DNA of 64,000 nucleotides from MM2 sp035460165 (GCA_035460165.1 DATHWW010000024.1:62001-126000); one strand, 5' to 3'; shown: positions 33,795 through 43,146, numbered from the stretch's first letter. Numbers and translations: made by a program. The notes: a model not told the origin generated them from the sequence alone.

Positions 33795-36700
33795 TTATAC
33801 CGGCAGCTCTGTTTGCATGCGCATTGCGGCTTCGATATCCACCTCGACGATGCGCGAGACGCCGGATTCCTGCATGGTGACGCCTATCAGCTGCTGCGCC
33901 ATTTCCATCGTGATCTTGTTGTGACTGACAAACATGAACTGCGTGCGCTCCGACATCTTGCGCACCAGGTTGCAGAAGCGCTCGGTATTGCTGTCGTCAA
34001 GCGGCGCATCCACTTCGTCCATCAGGCAGAACGGCGCCGGATTGAGCCGGAACAAGGCAAATACCAGCGCCATTGCCGTCAATGCTTTCTCGCCGCCGGA
34101 AAGCAGATGAATGCTGCTGTTTTTCTTGCCGGGCGGCTGCGCGAACACCTGGATGCCGGTGTCGAGAATTTCATCGCCCAATAATTGCAGTTGCGCCTGT
34201 CCGCCACCGAACAGCGTCATGAACAATTCGCCGAAATGGCGGTTGGCCTCGTCGTAGGTCTGCTGCAGGCGACTACGCGTTTCGCGGTCGATGCGGTGGA
34301 TAGCTTCTTCCAACGTGGCGATGGCCTGTTCCAAATCCAGCGCCTGGCTGTCGAGGTAGTTCTTCCGCTCACGCTCGCTCTGCAGCTCCTGAATGGCAGC
34401 CAGGTTCACCGCACCCAATGCAAGGATCAATTCATCAAGACGCTTGACCTCGCGATCCAGTTCCTCGGCTTTTGCATTTTTTGCCAGCCCCTCTTCAAGC
34501 GAGGCCTCATCCAGCTGCGTAGCCGTCAGTTGCTCCGAGCAGCTTTCGAAATGCAGTCGCGCTTGCTGCTCCTGCAAACGGCTTTGCTCCAGCTTGTCGC
34601 GCATCGGGTGCAGCTGCTGCTCGGTTTGCAGGCGACTGCGCTCCATTTCCTGCAAACGCTGCTCGATGCCGGCGAGGATATTGCGCGCTTCCGCCAATCC
34701 ATCTTCGCCTTGCCGCCGCACTTCCAAAGCCTGCTCCAAAGCAACTTTCAAGGCGTCGGGTGAGGATTGCGCCAGATGCGATTCTGATTCAATACGACGC
34801 GTCGAAAGCGCAGACAACACCTCATCTGAAGATTTAATTTTACCTTCCAGATCATTGATATTATTCAATATCAATTTCTCTGAGAATGTCTGCTGTTGCG
34901 CCAGACGCTCCGCTTCCATCAGGTGGTCACGCGCCTGTTTCAAGGCCGCGTCGGCATCCTGACGCACACGCCCTGCCCGGTCGCGCTCCTGCCGGAGATC
35001 GCCCAGCCCCGCCTGCAAATCCTCGATAACTGTTTCACGTCCGGCGAATTGCGTTTCGAGCTCGGCTTTCTGCTGCACCAGGCGTTCGCGCTCGGAAGCC
35101 AGCTGTTGCTGGCGATCCCGGGCATGCTGTTGCTGCTGCTCCAGCCGCTGGATTTCCATGCGCAGCGCATGCAGGGCCGAAGTTTTCTGGCGTTGCGCAT
35201 GTTGCGCTTCGGTAATCTGCCTGCGCAGTTCATGCAACTGCCGTTCGGCAGCGTGTACCGCGGCCTCCTGTTGCTGTTGCGAGTCTTTCAGCACGGGCAA
35301 CTCGGCTGCAATCTGCGCCAGTTCGCGCTGCCGCTCCAGTACGCCGTGCAGCCCCGACTGGGGAGCGTAAAGCGAAGCGCTGTGCCGGGTATAGACGTCG
35401 CCCTGACGCGTGACCAACCACTCGCCAGGATTAAGCTGCGCACGGGCACTCGCCACATCCTCGCTGTCGGGGGCAAGCCAGGCATGCGACAGCCAGTCGT
35501 CCAATACGCCCCTGACCTGAGCATCCGCGACGCCGACGCAATCGCTCAAAGACCGCCAACCGGCCGGATGCGGCCGAGCATTCGATCCCGACTCGCCTTC
35601 ATGGAACAGCACCACCGCAGCCGGCGGCCGCTCGTTGCCGTCCGTCGCACCGGGCATCGCGTTCAGGCGGCTCCCCAACAACCCTTCCAGCGCAGTTTCG
35701 CAGCCGGGCTCGACCTCCAGAAATTGCCATAACCGTTTTTTGCCGTCGATGCCCAGCCGCGACAGCCAACCATCCAGCTTGCCCTCATGTCCCAGCGCCT
35801 GCTGCAGCTTTTGCAGGGCGGCGAGTTGGGCCTCGGCTTGGGCAATCCTACGCGCATGCTGGTGGCTTTCCTGCTGCAAAGTTTTGAGGTGATCCGCTTG
35901 CTGCTGCTCGGCATTCGTGGATTGCGCCAACACACCCTCAATTTCGGTCAGCTGCGTCTGGAGCGTAAGGCACTCGGCCTCCTTGCTGGCAAGTATGGCC
36001 GGATCGGGCAGCACCAGCCGCTTTTCGTCTTCGATCAGTCGCTGCAGGCGCTGGCTGAGTTCGCCCAACGATTTTCGGGCGTGGTCGAGGTGCGTGCGTT
36101 CGAGCTGGATTTTTTGTTCGGCTTGGAGAATCGCAGTCTGGATCTGGCTGAATGCGGCCTGCGCATCGCGCCCGGCCTGTTCCGCGGCCGGCAAGGCCGC
36201 ACGCGCGGTTTGCAACAGCTGTTGCGCATGCTCGGCGTCATGAGCCGCCTGTTGCTGCTGCTCGCGCAGACTGGCAAGCTGGCCGCGGTAATCCTGACGT
36301 TGCGATGCCGCTTTTTCCTGTTCGGCAGTGATCTGGCTGAGTTGATTAATCAGCCGTTCGCGGTTTTCCTGCACATGGCGCAGCTGCTGCTCCAGCGCAG
36401 ACACCTGCGCGTTGGCTTCGTAATAGCGACCTTGCGCGACCTGCACCGCTTCGCCGCCGCCGTGGTGTTCCAGCCGCAGTTGTTCGAGTTCGCTTTCAAT
36501 CTTGCGCAACTGCGCCGTCTGGGCTTCCAGATCGACCGCCAAACGCTCCACCTGTCTTCGCGAACGCTCCCACGCCTGCGCGGCATCACGTTTCTTCAAC
36601 AGCCAGTATTGACCTTGCGCCCGTGCCTGCGATTGGCGCAGTTGGTGATATTCCTGCGCCACCAGCGCCTGCGATTCTAGCCGGGCGATCTGCTTGTCCA

Positions 36701-37301
36701 TTTCGCGGCGGATGTCTTCCACCCGCGTCAGGTTTTCGCGTGTGTCGCGCAGCCGCAACTCAGTCTCACGGCGGCGTTCCTTGTACTTGGATATACCGGC
36801 CGCTTCCTCCAGGAACACGCGCAGTTCTTCTGGCTTGGCCTCGACGATGCGCGAGATGGTGTTCTGGCCGATGATGGCGTATGCGCGGCCGCCGAGGCCG
36901 GTGCCTAGGAACAGGTCGGCGACGTCCCGCCGCCTGACTGGCGTATTGTTGATGTAGTAGGTCGAACCGCTATCGCGATGCAGCACGCGCTTGACGGAGA
37001 TTTCGGCGTATTGCGACCATTCGCCGCCGGCGCCGCCGAGGCTATTGTCGAACAGCAGCTCCACGCTGGCGCGCGACACCGGCTTGCGGTTGCCGGAGCC
37101 GTTGAAGATCACGTCCGACATCGACTCGCCGCGCATTTCCTTCGCGCTGGATTCGCCCAGCACCCAGCGGATGGATTCCATCACATTGGATTTGCCGCAG
37201 CCGTTGGGGCCCACCACGCCCACCCGCTGGCCGTGGATATGCAGCGTAGTCGGGTCGACAAAGGATTTGAATCCGGCGAGCTTGAGATGGGTCAGGCGCA
37301 A
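33795..37301 (-). CDS. smc: Chromosome segregation ATPase SMC
   Basis: A 1168-residue SMC: N-terminal Walker A GPNGCGKSN (about 32-40), a long coiled coil, a hinge (about 520-650), a second coiled coil, and the C-terminal signature LLSGGEKALTAMAL with Walker B FCLMDEVDAPLDD. It organises and segregates the chromosome as a dimer, normally with ScpAB, which are not in this window. It leads the smc-zipA-ligA cluster and is divergent from queF. Confidence 0.98.
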   Translation of the reverse strand: MRLTHLKLAGFKSFVDPTTLHIHGQRVGVVGPNGCGKSNVMESIRWVLGESSAKEMRGESMSDVIFNGSGNRKPVSRASVELLFDNSLGGAGGEWSQYAEISVKRVLHRDSGSTYYINNTPVRRRDVADLFLGTGLGGRAYAIIGQNTISRIVEAKPEELRVFLEEAAGISKYKERRRETELRLRDTRENLTRVEDIRREMDKQIARLESQALVAQEYHQLRQSQARAQGQYWLLKKRDAAQAWERSRRQVERLAVDLEAQTAQLRKIESELEQLRLEHHGGGEAVQVAQGRYYEANAQVSALEQQLRHVQENRERLINQLSQITAEQEKAASQRQDYRGQLASLREQQQQAAHDAEHAQQLLQTARAALPAAEQAGRDAQAAFSQIQTAILQAEQKIQLERTHLDHARKSLGELSQRLQRLIEDEKRLVLPDPAILASKEAECLTLQTQLTEIEGVLAQSTNAEQQQADHLKTLQQESHQHARRIAQAEAQLAALQKLQQALGHEGKLDGWLSRLGIDGKKRLWQFLEVEPGCETALEGLLGSRLNAMPGATDGNERPPAAVVLFHEGESGSNARPHPAGWRSLSDCVGVADAQVRGVLDDWLSHAWLAPDSEDVASARAQLNPGEWLVTRQGDVYTRHSASLYAPQSGLHGVLERQRELAQIAAELPVLKDSQQQQEAAVHAAERQLHELRRQITEAQHAQRQKTSALHALRMEIQRLEQQQQHARDRQQQLASERERLVQQKAELETQFAGRETVIEDLQAGLGDLRQERDRAGRVRQDADAALKQARDHLMEAERLAQQQTFSEKLILNNINDLEGKIKSSDEVLSALSTRRIESESHLAQSSPDALKVALEQALEVRRQGEDGLAEARNILAGIEQRLQEMERSRLQTEQQLHPMRDKLEQSRLQEQQARLHFESCSEQLTATQLDEASLEEGLAKNAKAEELDREVKRLDELILALGAVNLAAIQELQSERERKNYLDSQALDLEQAIATLEEAIHRIDRETRSRLQQTYDEANRHFGELFMTLFGGGQAQLQLLGDEILDTGIQVFAQPPGKKNSSIHLLSGGEKALTAMALVFALFRLNPAPFCLMDEVDAPLDDSNTERFCNLVRKMSERTQFMFVSHNKITMEMAQQLIGVTMQESGVSRIVEVDIEAAMRMQTELPV

Positions 37302-37371
37302 TTGGGCGGCGCTTCTTTATCCAGACTGAAAACATGCAGCACGCCCGAATGCCGGTGTCTGCATACCCTTG

Positions 37372-37377
37372 TATAAT
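37372..37377 (+). promoter_or_regulatory. -10 element of the queF promoter
   Basis: A consensus TATAAT lies 27 nt upstream of the queF ATG in the smc-queF divergent gap; no good -35 is evident. The predicted leader of about 20 nt is too short for a preQ1 riboswitch. Confidence 0.6.
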
Positions 37378-37404
37378 TGTCGTTTGATTTATACGGAACT
37401 CACC

Positions 37405-37824
37405 ATGTCTAGTCAACCCAGCAAAGCTTTGGAAACGTTCGATAATCCGCAACCGGAGCGCGATTTCCACATCCATATGGAAATCCCCGAATTCACCTGC
37501 CTCTGCCCCAAGACCGGCCAGCCGGATTTCGCGACGTTGTATCTGGATTACATCGCCGACCAGAAATGTGTGGAATTGAAGAGTCTCAAGCTCTACATCT
37601 GGTCCTTCCGCAACGAAGGCGCGTTTCACGAAGCCGTCACCAACAGCATCCTGGACGACCTCGTCGCCGCCACCCAGCCGCGCTTCATGCGGCTGACCGC
37701 GAAGTTCTATGTGCGCGGCGGCATCTTCACCAATGTGGTCGCGGAACACCGCAAGCCTGGCTGGCAGCCTGCACCGCGCGTCGAGCTGACACAGTTTGAA
37801 CATCAATCCAACACCCGAGGTTAG
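37405..37824 (+). CDS. queF: preQ1 synthase (NADPH-dependent 7-cyano-7-deazaguanine reductase)
   Basis: 139 residues from ATG 37405, the short unimodular QueF type. The nucleophilic Cys lies in EFTCLCPKTGQPDFA, and the NADPH/substrate motif is the SFRNEGAFHEAVTNSI region. It reduces preQ0 to preQ1 in queuosine biosynthesis. The frame is open to 37369, but that includes the -10 element. The last 29 nt overlap the FGGY kinase frame. Confidence 0.96.
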   Translation: MSSQPSKALETFDNPQPERDFHIHMEIPEFTCLCPKTGQPDFATLYLDYIADQKCVELKSLKLYIWSFRNEGAFHEAVTNSILDDLVAATQPRFMRLTAKFYVRGGIFTNVVAEHRKPGWQPAPRVELTQFEHQSNTRG

Positions 37825-39082
37825 TTCGTCCCTCTATCTCGGGCTGGATTTCGGCACCGGCGGTGCGCGGGCCAGCCTGATTGACGCCGCCGGGGCAGAA
37901 GTTTTCCAGCACGGCGTCGCCTTCCACGACAACACCTGGCAGGAATGGCTAACCGCCTTGCGGCAGTTGCTTGCGACGATACCCGCCGAACTGCGCCCAC
38001 GCATACACGTCATCGCTCTTTGCGGCACTTCCGGCACTTCCCTGCTTTGCGATGAGCGGGGGCAGCCTTTGCTTCCGGCCATTCCCTACAACGACAATCG
38101 CGCACAGGCCCAAGCCGAGCGCATTCCTTCTGACAGCATCGCGGCCAGCGCCACCTCCAGCCTCGCCAAATTGCTGTGGTTTCTGGAGCAACCCGAAAGC
38201 GCAAGCGCGCATTTCTTCATGCATCAAGCCGACTGGCTGGCCTTCCAGTTGCATGGCACACTCGGCATCAGCGATTACCACAACAGCCTGAAATTGGGCT
38301 ATGACGTCGGCTTGTGCGCCTATCCCGCATGGATGAATCAAGCCGAGTATGCGCGGCTATTACCCCGAGTGCAGGAGCCGGGAACGGCCGTGGGCACGAT
38401 CACCCCATCCGTCGCAGAAGCCTATGGCTTGCCGCGTGACTGCATGGTCCGCGCCGGCACCACAGACAGCATCGCCGCTTTTTTCGCCAGCGGCGCCTCC
38501 AGTCCGGGACAGGCCGTGTCCTCCCTGGGCTCTACCATCGCCCTGAAACTGTTAAGCCGCACGCGTGTCGAATCCGCTGAGCACGGCGTTTATAGCCATC
38601 GCTGCGGCAACCTCTGGCTGGCAGGAGGCGCCTCGAATTGCGGTGGGCAGGTGTTGAAACAGCTATTCGGTCGAGAGCGATTGCAGGAGTTGAGCATGAA
38701 CATGCATCCCGAACAACCAACCGGACTGGACTATTACCCCTTGCCCGCACCTGGGGAACGCTTTCCCGTCAATGATCCGGCCCTGATGCCGCGCTTGGCG
38801 CCGCGGCCGGATGACGATGCACTCTTTCTGCAAGGCTTGTTGGAAAGTCTTGCCCGTATCGAAGCCCAAGGCTACTGCCTGCTCGAACGCCTCGGCGCCT
38901 CGGCACTGCGCGAAATATTCACCGCAGGCGGCGGTGCCGGCAATGCTGCCTGGACGACAATACGCGCACATCAGCTGGGCGTGCCGGTATCCGCTGCAGC
39001 ACACACGGAAGCCGCTTATGGCGCGGCCCGCTTGGCGAAGTCAGGCGAGAAATTGCTATACTCAACCCATGACAAACGATAG
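37796..39082 (+). CDS. FGGY-family carbohydrate kinase
   Basis: 428 residues of the FGGY sugar kinase family: the N-terminal phosphate-1 motif YLGLDFGTGGARASLIDAAG, LCGTSGTSLLCDERG, and a C-terminal ATP-binding part (FTAGGGAGNAAWTTIR). The substrate cannot be read from the sequence. The only start compatible with the motif is TTG at 37796, inside queF, since no ATG or GTG lies between there and the DFGTGG motif. The 3' end overlaps the PilZ gene by 14 nt. Confidence 0.86.
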   Translation: MNINPTPEVSSSLYLGLDFGTGGARASLIDAAGAEVFQHGVAFHDNTWQEWLTALRQLLATIPAELRPRIHVIALCGTSGTSLLCDERGQPLLPAIPYNDNRAQAQAERIPSDSIAASATSSLAKLLWFLEQPESASAHFFMHQADWLAFQLHGTLGISDYHNSLKLGYDVGLCAYPAWMNQAEYARLLPRVQEPGTAVGTITPSVAEAYGLPRDCMVRAGTTDSIAAFFASGASSPGQAVSSLGSTIALKLLSRTRVESAEHGVYSHRCGNLWLAGGASNCGGQVLKQLFGRERLQELSMNMHPEQPTGLDYYPLPAPGERFPVNDPALMPRLAPRPDDDALFLQGLLESLARIEAQGYCLLERLGASALREIFTAGGGAGNAAWTTIRAHQLGVPVSAAAHTEAAYGAARLAKSGEKLLYSTHDKR

Positions 39083-39614
39083 CCCGGAATCACCCGGAAT
39101 CACTTACCAGGCCAGCCTTCCGCTGAGTTGGCGGAAAGAGCCTGCGCCATCGACTTCCATGCTGACTGCCTGGCGCTATTCGAATATCTCGCTTCTGCGC
39201 GGATTGGCGACGCTCGAAGCCGCCACCACGGATCGTGAGCATGAAGCCGACACACACCTGGCCAAAGCCATCGAACGCCTGGAAAGCAAACTGGATATCG
39301 CGTTAACCATGCTCGCGCATGTCACCATGCGCAACGTCGAGATGCCCGCGCCCCAACCCGTCAGCCTGGGCGCACGCAACGTGGGATGGCTGAGCGACCA
39401 GCCTTTGCCTGCCAGCGGCGATCACGTGCTGATTTCCCTCTACCTCAGTCCACGCCTGCCCGAACCTTTGCAACTGCACGCCCGGATCATTTCTTCCGCA
39501 GGAGGCCGCTGCGTGGCGGCATTGCTGGATGAAGATCCAGAGTTCGAGGAATGGATGACGCGTACGCTGTTCCGCTATCACCGGCGCGGCCTGCAGGCGC
39601 GTCATCAGGAATAG
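39069..39614 (+). CDS. PilZ-domain protein
   Basis: 181 residues from ATG 39069. The N-terminal 90 residues are helical (LAKAIERLESKLDIALTMLAHVT). A PilZ-like beta-barrel region follows (PVSLGARNVGWLSDQPLPASGD, then LHARIISSAGGRCVAALLDEDP). The usual c-di-GMP RxxxR motif is not evident, so it may be a non-canonical PilZ that binds partners rather than the nucleotide. Several GGDEF proteins are encoded in this window. Confidence 0.75.
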   Translation: MTNDSPESPGITYQASLPLSWRKEPAPSTSMLTAWRYSNISLLRGLATLEAATTDREHEADTHLAKAIERLESKLDIALTMLAHVTMRNVEMPAPQPVSLGARNVGWLSDQPLPASGDHVLISLYLSPRLPEPLQLHARIISSAGGRCVAALLDEDPEFEEWMTRTLFRYHRRGLQARHQE

Positions 39615-39654
39615 ATGTCAATAAACTTTTCTTAGGCCCCAAGCGCAAAAATCG

Positions 39655-39683
39655 TTGACAAGGTTTCGGCCCGCCATTAAGAT
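39655..39683 (+). promoter_or_regulatory. tRNA operon promoter with GC-rich discriminator
   Basis: TTGACA (39655-39660), a 17-nt spacer and TAAGAT (39678-39683) form a near-consensus sigma-70 promoter just before tRNA-Ala. The following GCCGC discriminator is typical of stringently controlled stable-RNA promoters. Confidence 0.88.
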
Positions 39684-39697
39684 GCCGCTTCTTTTTC

Positions 39698-39773
<76 letters not shown>

Positions 39774-39787
39774 AAAGATCAGGTCGG

Positions 39788-39863
39788 GTCCCCATCGTCT
39801 AGAGGCCTAGGACATTACCCTTTCACGGTAAGTACCGGGGTTCGAATCCCCGTGGGGACGCCA
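39788..39863 (+). tRNA. tRNA-Glu (anticodon TTC)
   Basis: A 76-nt cloverleaf: acceptor GTCCCCA/TGGGGAC, anticodon stem TTACC/GGTAA with loop CTTTCAC, T-loop GGTTCGAATCC, encoded CCA. It lies 14 nt after tRNA-Ala in the same transcript. Confidence 0.98.
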
Positions 39864-39868
39864 AATAT

Positions 39869-39899
39869 AAAAGGCCGATTCGCAAGAGTCGGCCTTTTT
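39869..39899 (+). terminator. Bidirectional terminator between the tRNAs and the Rap1a-like gene
   Basis: AAAAGGCCGA (39869-39878), a 10-nt loop and TCGGCCTTTT (39889-39898) form a perfect stem flanked by A and T tracts, so it can stop both the tRNA transcript and the convergent minus-strand operon. Confidence 0.93.
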
Positions 39900-39915
39900 C
39901 ATTTTTACCGCTTCC

Positions 39916-40299
39916 TCACTTGCACGGATAGGCCCCCGCCAGCGCCAGCAGCGCGCCGCGCCGTCCGCTTTTCGGCAAGGCCTCGGGATGCTCGCGCAGC
40001 CACTTGTTGACGATTTTCATCGCCTGCGTCCGCGTCAGCCCTTCTTCCGGGGCGCACATCACCTTGGCGTCGCCGACCTTGTAATCTGCGACACTGAACC
40101 CATCCAGCAGGCCCGACATGTAACCCATGCACCACATCGCATCGAGCATTTCCTCGCCCGTCAGCTTCTCCGTGCCGTCCACTGATTTTTCGGATGCCGT
40201 GCAGCGGTTGAGCAACTCCTGGCCGGTCATGGCGGCGCTTGCCGGCAGTGCCATCCACAGCAGTATCATCACCGCGCAACACTTCAGCATCTGCTTCAT
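39916..40299 (-). CDS. Rap1a/Tai-like secreted protein
   Basis: 127 residues with a signal peptide (cleavage after about PASA, residue 22). The core TGQELLNRCTA, CMGYMSGLLDGF and CAPEEGLTRTQAMKIVNKWL matches the Rap1a/Tai family, whose characterised members are periplasmic immunity proteins for type VI secretion amidase effectors. No effector or secretion gene is near. The start overlaps the PQQ dehydrogenase stop by 4 nt, so here it may serve that operon instead. Confidence 0.84.
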   Translation of the reverse strand: MKQMLKCCAVMILLWMALPASAAMTGQELLNRCTASEKSVDGTEKLTGEEMLDAMWCMGYMSGLLDGFSVADYKVGDAKVMCAPEEGLTRTQAMKIVNKWLREHPEALPKSGRRGALLALAGAYPCK

Positions 40300-42086
40300 T
40301 GCGTAACCTTCTTGTTCAGTTTAAAGACCAGCACGAAATCCCCCTGCTTGTAGCCCCAGATCTGATTGCCGCCAGCGGCGACAGCCACGTATTGATCGCC
40401 ATCGAGCTCATAGGTGATCGGTGGTGCATTCACGCCGGCCTCGGCCTGGTATTGCCACAGCAACTTGCCACTGACGCTATCGAACGCATCGAAGCTGCCG
40501 TTGCCCTCGCCCGTGAACAATAGGCCGCCTGAAGTGGCCAGTACGCCGCCCACCAGCGGCTCGGGCGTCTTATGCTGCCAGCGTATCTTGCCGGTCTGGA
40601 GATCGATGGAAGACAGCAGTCCCCATTTCGGCTCGTCTATGGGTTCGGAAACGGTGTAGCGGATCGCCTGCTTGCCATCGGTAGCGGGGGTTTCGTGCAA
40701 GGTGTAGAGCACCGGCATATGCATCGCGGCGACAAAAGCCTGCTGCGCAGCCTCGTCCACCGCACTCGGCGACCAGTTGACTCCACCGAATACGCCGGGA
40801 TGAACACGCGTACCTTCAGGCGTGGCGTGAACAAACAGGTTGGATTGCGGTACGAAAGGCTCCGATTTGAGCAGCAGCTCGCCGGTAGCCCGGTCATGCA
40901 CATAGAACCAGCCGGTCTTGCTGGCATGGCCGACGGTGGGAGTCGTCTTCCCGTCGCGCTTCAGGTCGAAAAGCACTGGCGGGCTGGCGAGATCGTAGCC
41001 CCATACGTCATGCGGCACCTGCTGGTAATGCCAGCGCAATTTGCCGGTGGCGATTTCCAATGCGACCAGCGAGACCGTGTAAAGGTTATCCCCGGGGCGC
41101 GAAATATCGTCCATTTGCGGCGAAGGATTGCCGGTGCCAAAGTACAGCAGCCCGAGCTTGCTGTCGATGGCCGGCGTGGTCCAGGCAGAACCGCCGCCGT
41201 AACGCCAGGATTCCGAATACTGCGCCGACGTCGCTTTTTCTTTCGCAATGTTGCGGTTAAGCGGAACCCCGTCCGGCGTGGTCGGGCTGAACTTCCCTTC
41301 CCACCCTTCGGCAGGAATCGTGTCGAACTGCCATACCCGCTTGCCGGTCTCGGCATTGAATGCGGCCAGGAAGCCGGGGCGGCCATAACGGCCGGCAACC
41401 CCGATCACCGCGCCCAAGGGCGCGTCTTCGCGCGGCGAATCGATGTGCAGGCCGTAGCCGACGCCGGTAATGCCGATAATGACCTTATCGCCATACACCA
41501 CCGGCGCCATCGCGATGCCGATACCGGTGCCGCCGGAAACCTTCTCGCGGCTAAATGGATCATCCGCATGCAAGGCATCGACGCCTTCGGTGCGCACGTT
41601 TTCACTAACCGCATCGATATCCCAAATCACTTTACCGGTTTTGGCATCCAGCGCCACCACGCGCGCATCGACGGTGCCGATATAGACTTTGCCGCCACTC
41701 ACCGCAACTCCGCGATTGCCCGGGCCGCAGCACATTTTCCAACCTTCGCGGCGCTGGTGTTCATAGCGCCACAACTCCTTCCCCGTTTTGGCATCCAGCG
41801 CGACGACATGATTGAACGGCAGCGCGAGATACATCACCCCGCCGGTTACGATAGGCGTAGCCTGAAAAGTCGCTTTCACGCCGCTGCGATAAGTCCAGAC
41901 CGGCGCGAGTTGCGTTACGTTGTCGCGATTGATCTGGGCCAGCGGTGAGTATCGCTGGTTGCTGTAATCCCGCCCGTAGCTGGGCCACTCCTGCGCCGAT
42001 ACCGAATCGGTTGCACGCGGCTGTTGCGCGCAGGACTGCAATGCAAAAACACTGATTGCAGCCACGATGAGGCCAATTTTCTTCAT
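40296..42086 (-). CDS. PQQ-dependent dehydrogenase, predicted lipoprotein
   Basis: 596 residues forming a beta-propeller quinoprotein with repeated W-motifs (for example VVALDAKTGKELWRYEH). The N-terminus carries a lipobox (FALQSC), so it is probably a lipoprotein facing the periplasm. The vicinal cysteines typical of PQQ alcohol dehydrogenases are present (KMCCGPGNRG). At the loop where methanol dehydrogenases have the catalytic Asp (HDEWDY), this protein reads HDVWGYD, with Gly at that position and Asp two residues later. There is no C-terminal heme domain. The substrate is unknown. Confidence 0.88.
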   Translation of the reverse strand: MKKIGLIVAAISVFALQSCAQQPRATDSVSAQEWPSYGRDYSNQRYSPLAQINRDNVTQLAPVWTYRSGVKATFQATPIVTGGVMYLALPFNHVVALDAKTGKELWRYEHQRREGWKMCCGPGNRGVAVSGGKVYIGTVDARVVALDAKTGKVIWDIDAVSENVRTEGVDALHADDPFSREKVSGGTGIGIAMAPVVYGDKVIIGITGVGYGLHIDSPREDAPLGAVIGVAGRYGRPGFLAAFNAETGKRVWQFDTIPAEGWEGKFSPTTPDGVPLNRNIAKEKATSAQYSESWRYGGGSAWTTPAIDSKLGLLYFGTGNPSPQMDDISRPGDNLYTVSLVALEIATGKLRWHYQQVPHDVWGYDLASPPVLFDLKRDGKTTPTVGHASKTGWFYVHDRATGELLLKSEPFVPQSNLFVHATPEGTRVHPGVFGGVNWSPSAVDEAAQQAFVAAMHMPVLYTLHETPATDGKQAIRYTVSEPIDEPKWGLLSSIDLQTGKIRWQHKTPEPLVGGVLATSGGLLFTGEGNGSFDAFDSVSGKLLWQYQAEAGVNAPPITYELDGDQYVAVAAGGNQIWGYKQGDFVLVFKLNKKVTQ

Positions 42087-42550
42087 GAGTCCGGTTCTTT
42101 ACCAAGGTTTTTAATTTCGGGGGTGTCTATATCGACACCCCCATTACTGAGCGCATGTCGTGATTTGAGCGCGAGTTTTTCATACTGGGCGCGAAATTTA
42201 TCCAGCACCTCCTCGTCCAGCTCTTCAAGATCAAGCAGCACGTTGTGAGCGCCTTGCGTCGATCGTATCAGCTCATCGAGCTTGATCTGGATCGCTTCTG
42301 TATCGCGATTTTGCGTGTTCTGGATCACGAATACCATCAAAAAAGTCACGATGGTCGTGGCGGTATTGATGATCAGCTGCCAGGTATCGCTGAAATCGAA
42401 TACAAAGCCCGTCAGCATCCATGCCACGATCAGGCCCGATGCCAATACAAAACTGAGCGGCCGCGCGGTTTGCCGTGCCGACCATTTGGCAAAACGGGAG
42501 AACCAGGACGCGGTAATCGATTTTTTCGTTTCGCTCGTTGCTGTATTCAT
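42083..42550 (-). CDS. Low-affinity iron permease family membrane protein
   Basis: 155 residues with two membrane segments (about 31-52 and 58-78) and the family segment FSDTWQLIINTATTIVTFLMVF, followed by a helical tail with IQNTQNRDTEAIQIKLDELIR. The family name derives from fungal Fet4; transport by these short bacterial members is not established. It overlaps the PQQ dehydrogenase start by 4 nt. Confidence 0.88.
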   Translation of the reverse strand: MNTATSETKKSITASWFSRFAKWSARQTARPLSFVLASGLIVAWMLTGFVFDFSDTWQLIINTATTIVTFLMVFVIQNTQNRDTEAIQIKLDELIRSTQGAHNVLLDLEELDEEVLDKFRAQYEKLALKSRHALSNGGVDIDTPEIKNLGKEPDS

Positions 42551-42568
42551 TGCCAGCTCCTTGAAATA

Positions 42569-43108
42569 TCAGGGCATCAACCTGCCGGGGTTGCCTCGAA
42601 TCGCGCAAATGCGCTGGGTGACCATGGGCTTCGGTAATTCGACAACGCCTTGCTCAAAAGCGTTGATCGCCAGCCTGCCGGCAAACACATCCAACAACTC
42701 GTTAGGCTTGAGCAGGAAGTCCGGATTTTGCGGTCGCCCGAACTTCTCCTGCCCGAGCATGAAGGTTTCGTAGATAAGCACACCGCTGGTCGCCAGGGAT
42801 TCGGCAAGCAGCGGTAGCAAGGGGCGGTGCAGGTAGCGGCAAACAACGATACCGTCGAAGGCCCAGCCGGCAAACGGCCAGGGAGCGTTTTCCAGGTCGG
42901 CTTGAAACGCATGCAGGCCGGCAATCTGCTGCAACCCGGCTATGACAACCTCATCGCGGTCAACCGCTTCAACGCCCCAGCCCTGCTTTGCCAGCCAGCG
43001 CGCATTGCGGCCCGACCCGCAAGCAAGATCAAGCACAGTGCCGCCGGGACGGATCAATGGGGCGTGGCGGATGAGCCAGGAAGAAGGAGGTTCATAGGGA
43101 GCATGCAT
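42569..43108 (-). CDS. SAM-dependent methyltransferase (TehB-like class I)
   Basis: 179 residues from ATG 43108. SAM-binding motif I is VLDLACGSGRNARWLAKQG (about 25-43), with the acidic motif II in VEAVDRDE. The substrate is unknown; TehB-like enzymes methylate small metabolites or metalloids. It leads the unit methyltransferase, iron permease, PQQ dehydrogenase, Rap1a, and is divergent from mnmC. The frame is open to 43147, but that start would abut the mnmC ATG. Confidence 0.86.
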   Translation of the reverse strand: MHAPYEPPSSWLIRHAPLIRPGGTVLDLACGSGRNARWLAKQGWGVEAVDRDEVVIAGLQQIAGLHAFQADLENAPWPFAGWAFDGIVVCRYLHRPLLPLLAESLATSGVLIYETFMLGQEKFGRPQNPDFLLKPNELLDVFAGRLAINAFEQGVVELPKPMVTQRICAIRGNPGRLMP

Positions 43109-43146
43109 CTCATGCGAAAATATGCCCGAACAATGGCGTAAAAACA

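Noticed and set aside
37378..37404. preQ1 riboswitch before queF
   Set aside because: The leader predicted from the TATAAT element is only about 20 nt, too short for the aptamer, and no aptamer pseudoknot pattern is visible.
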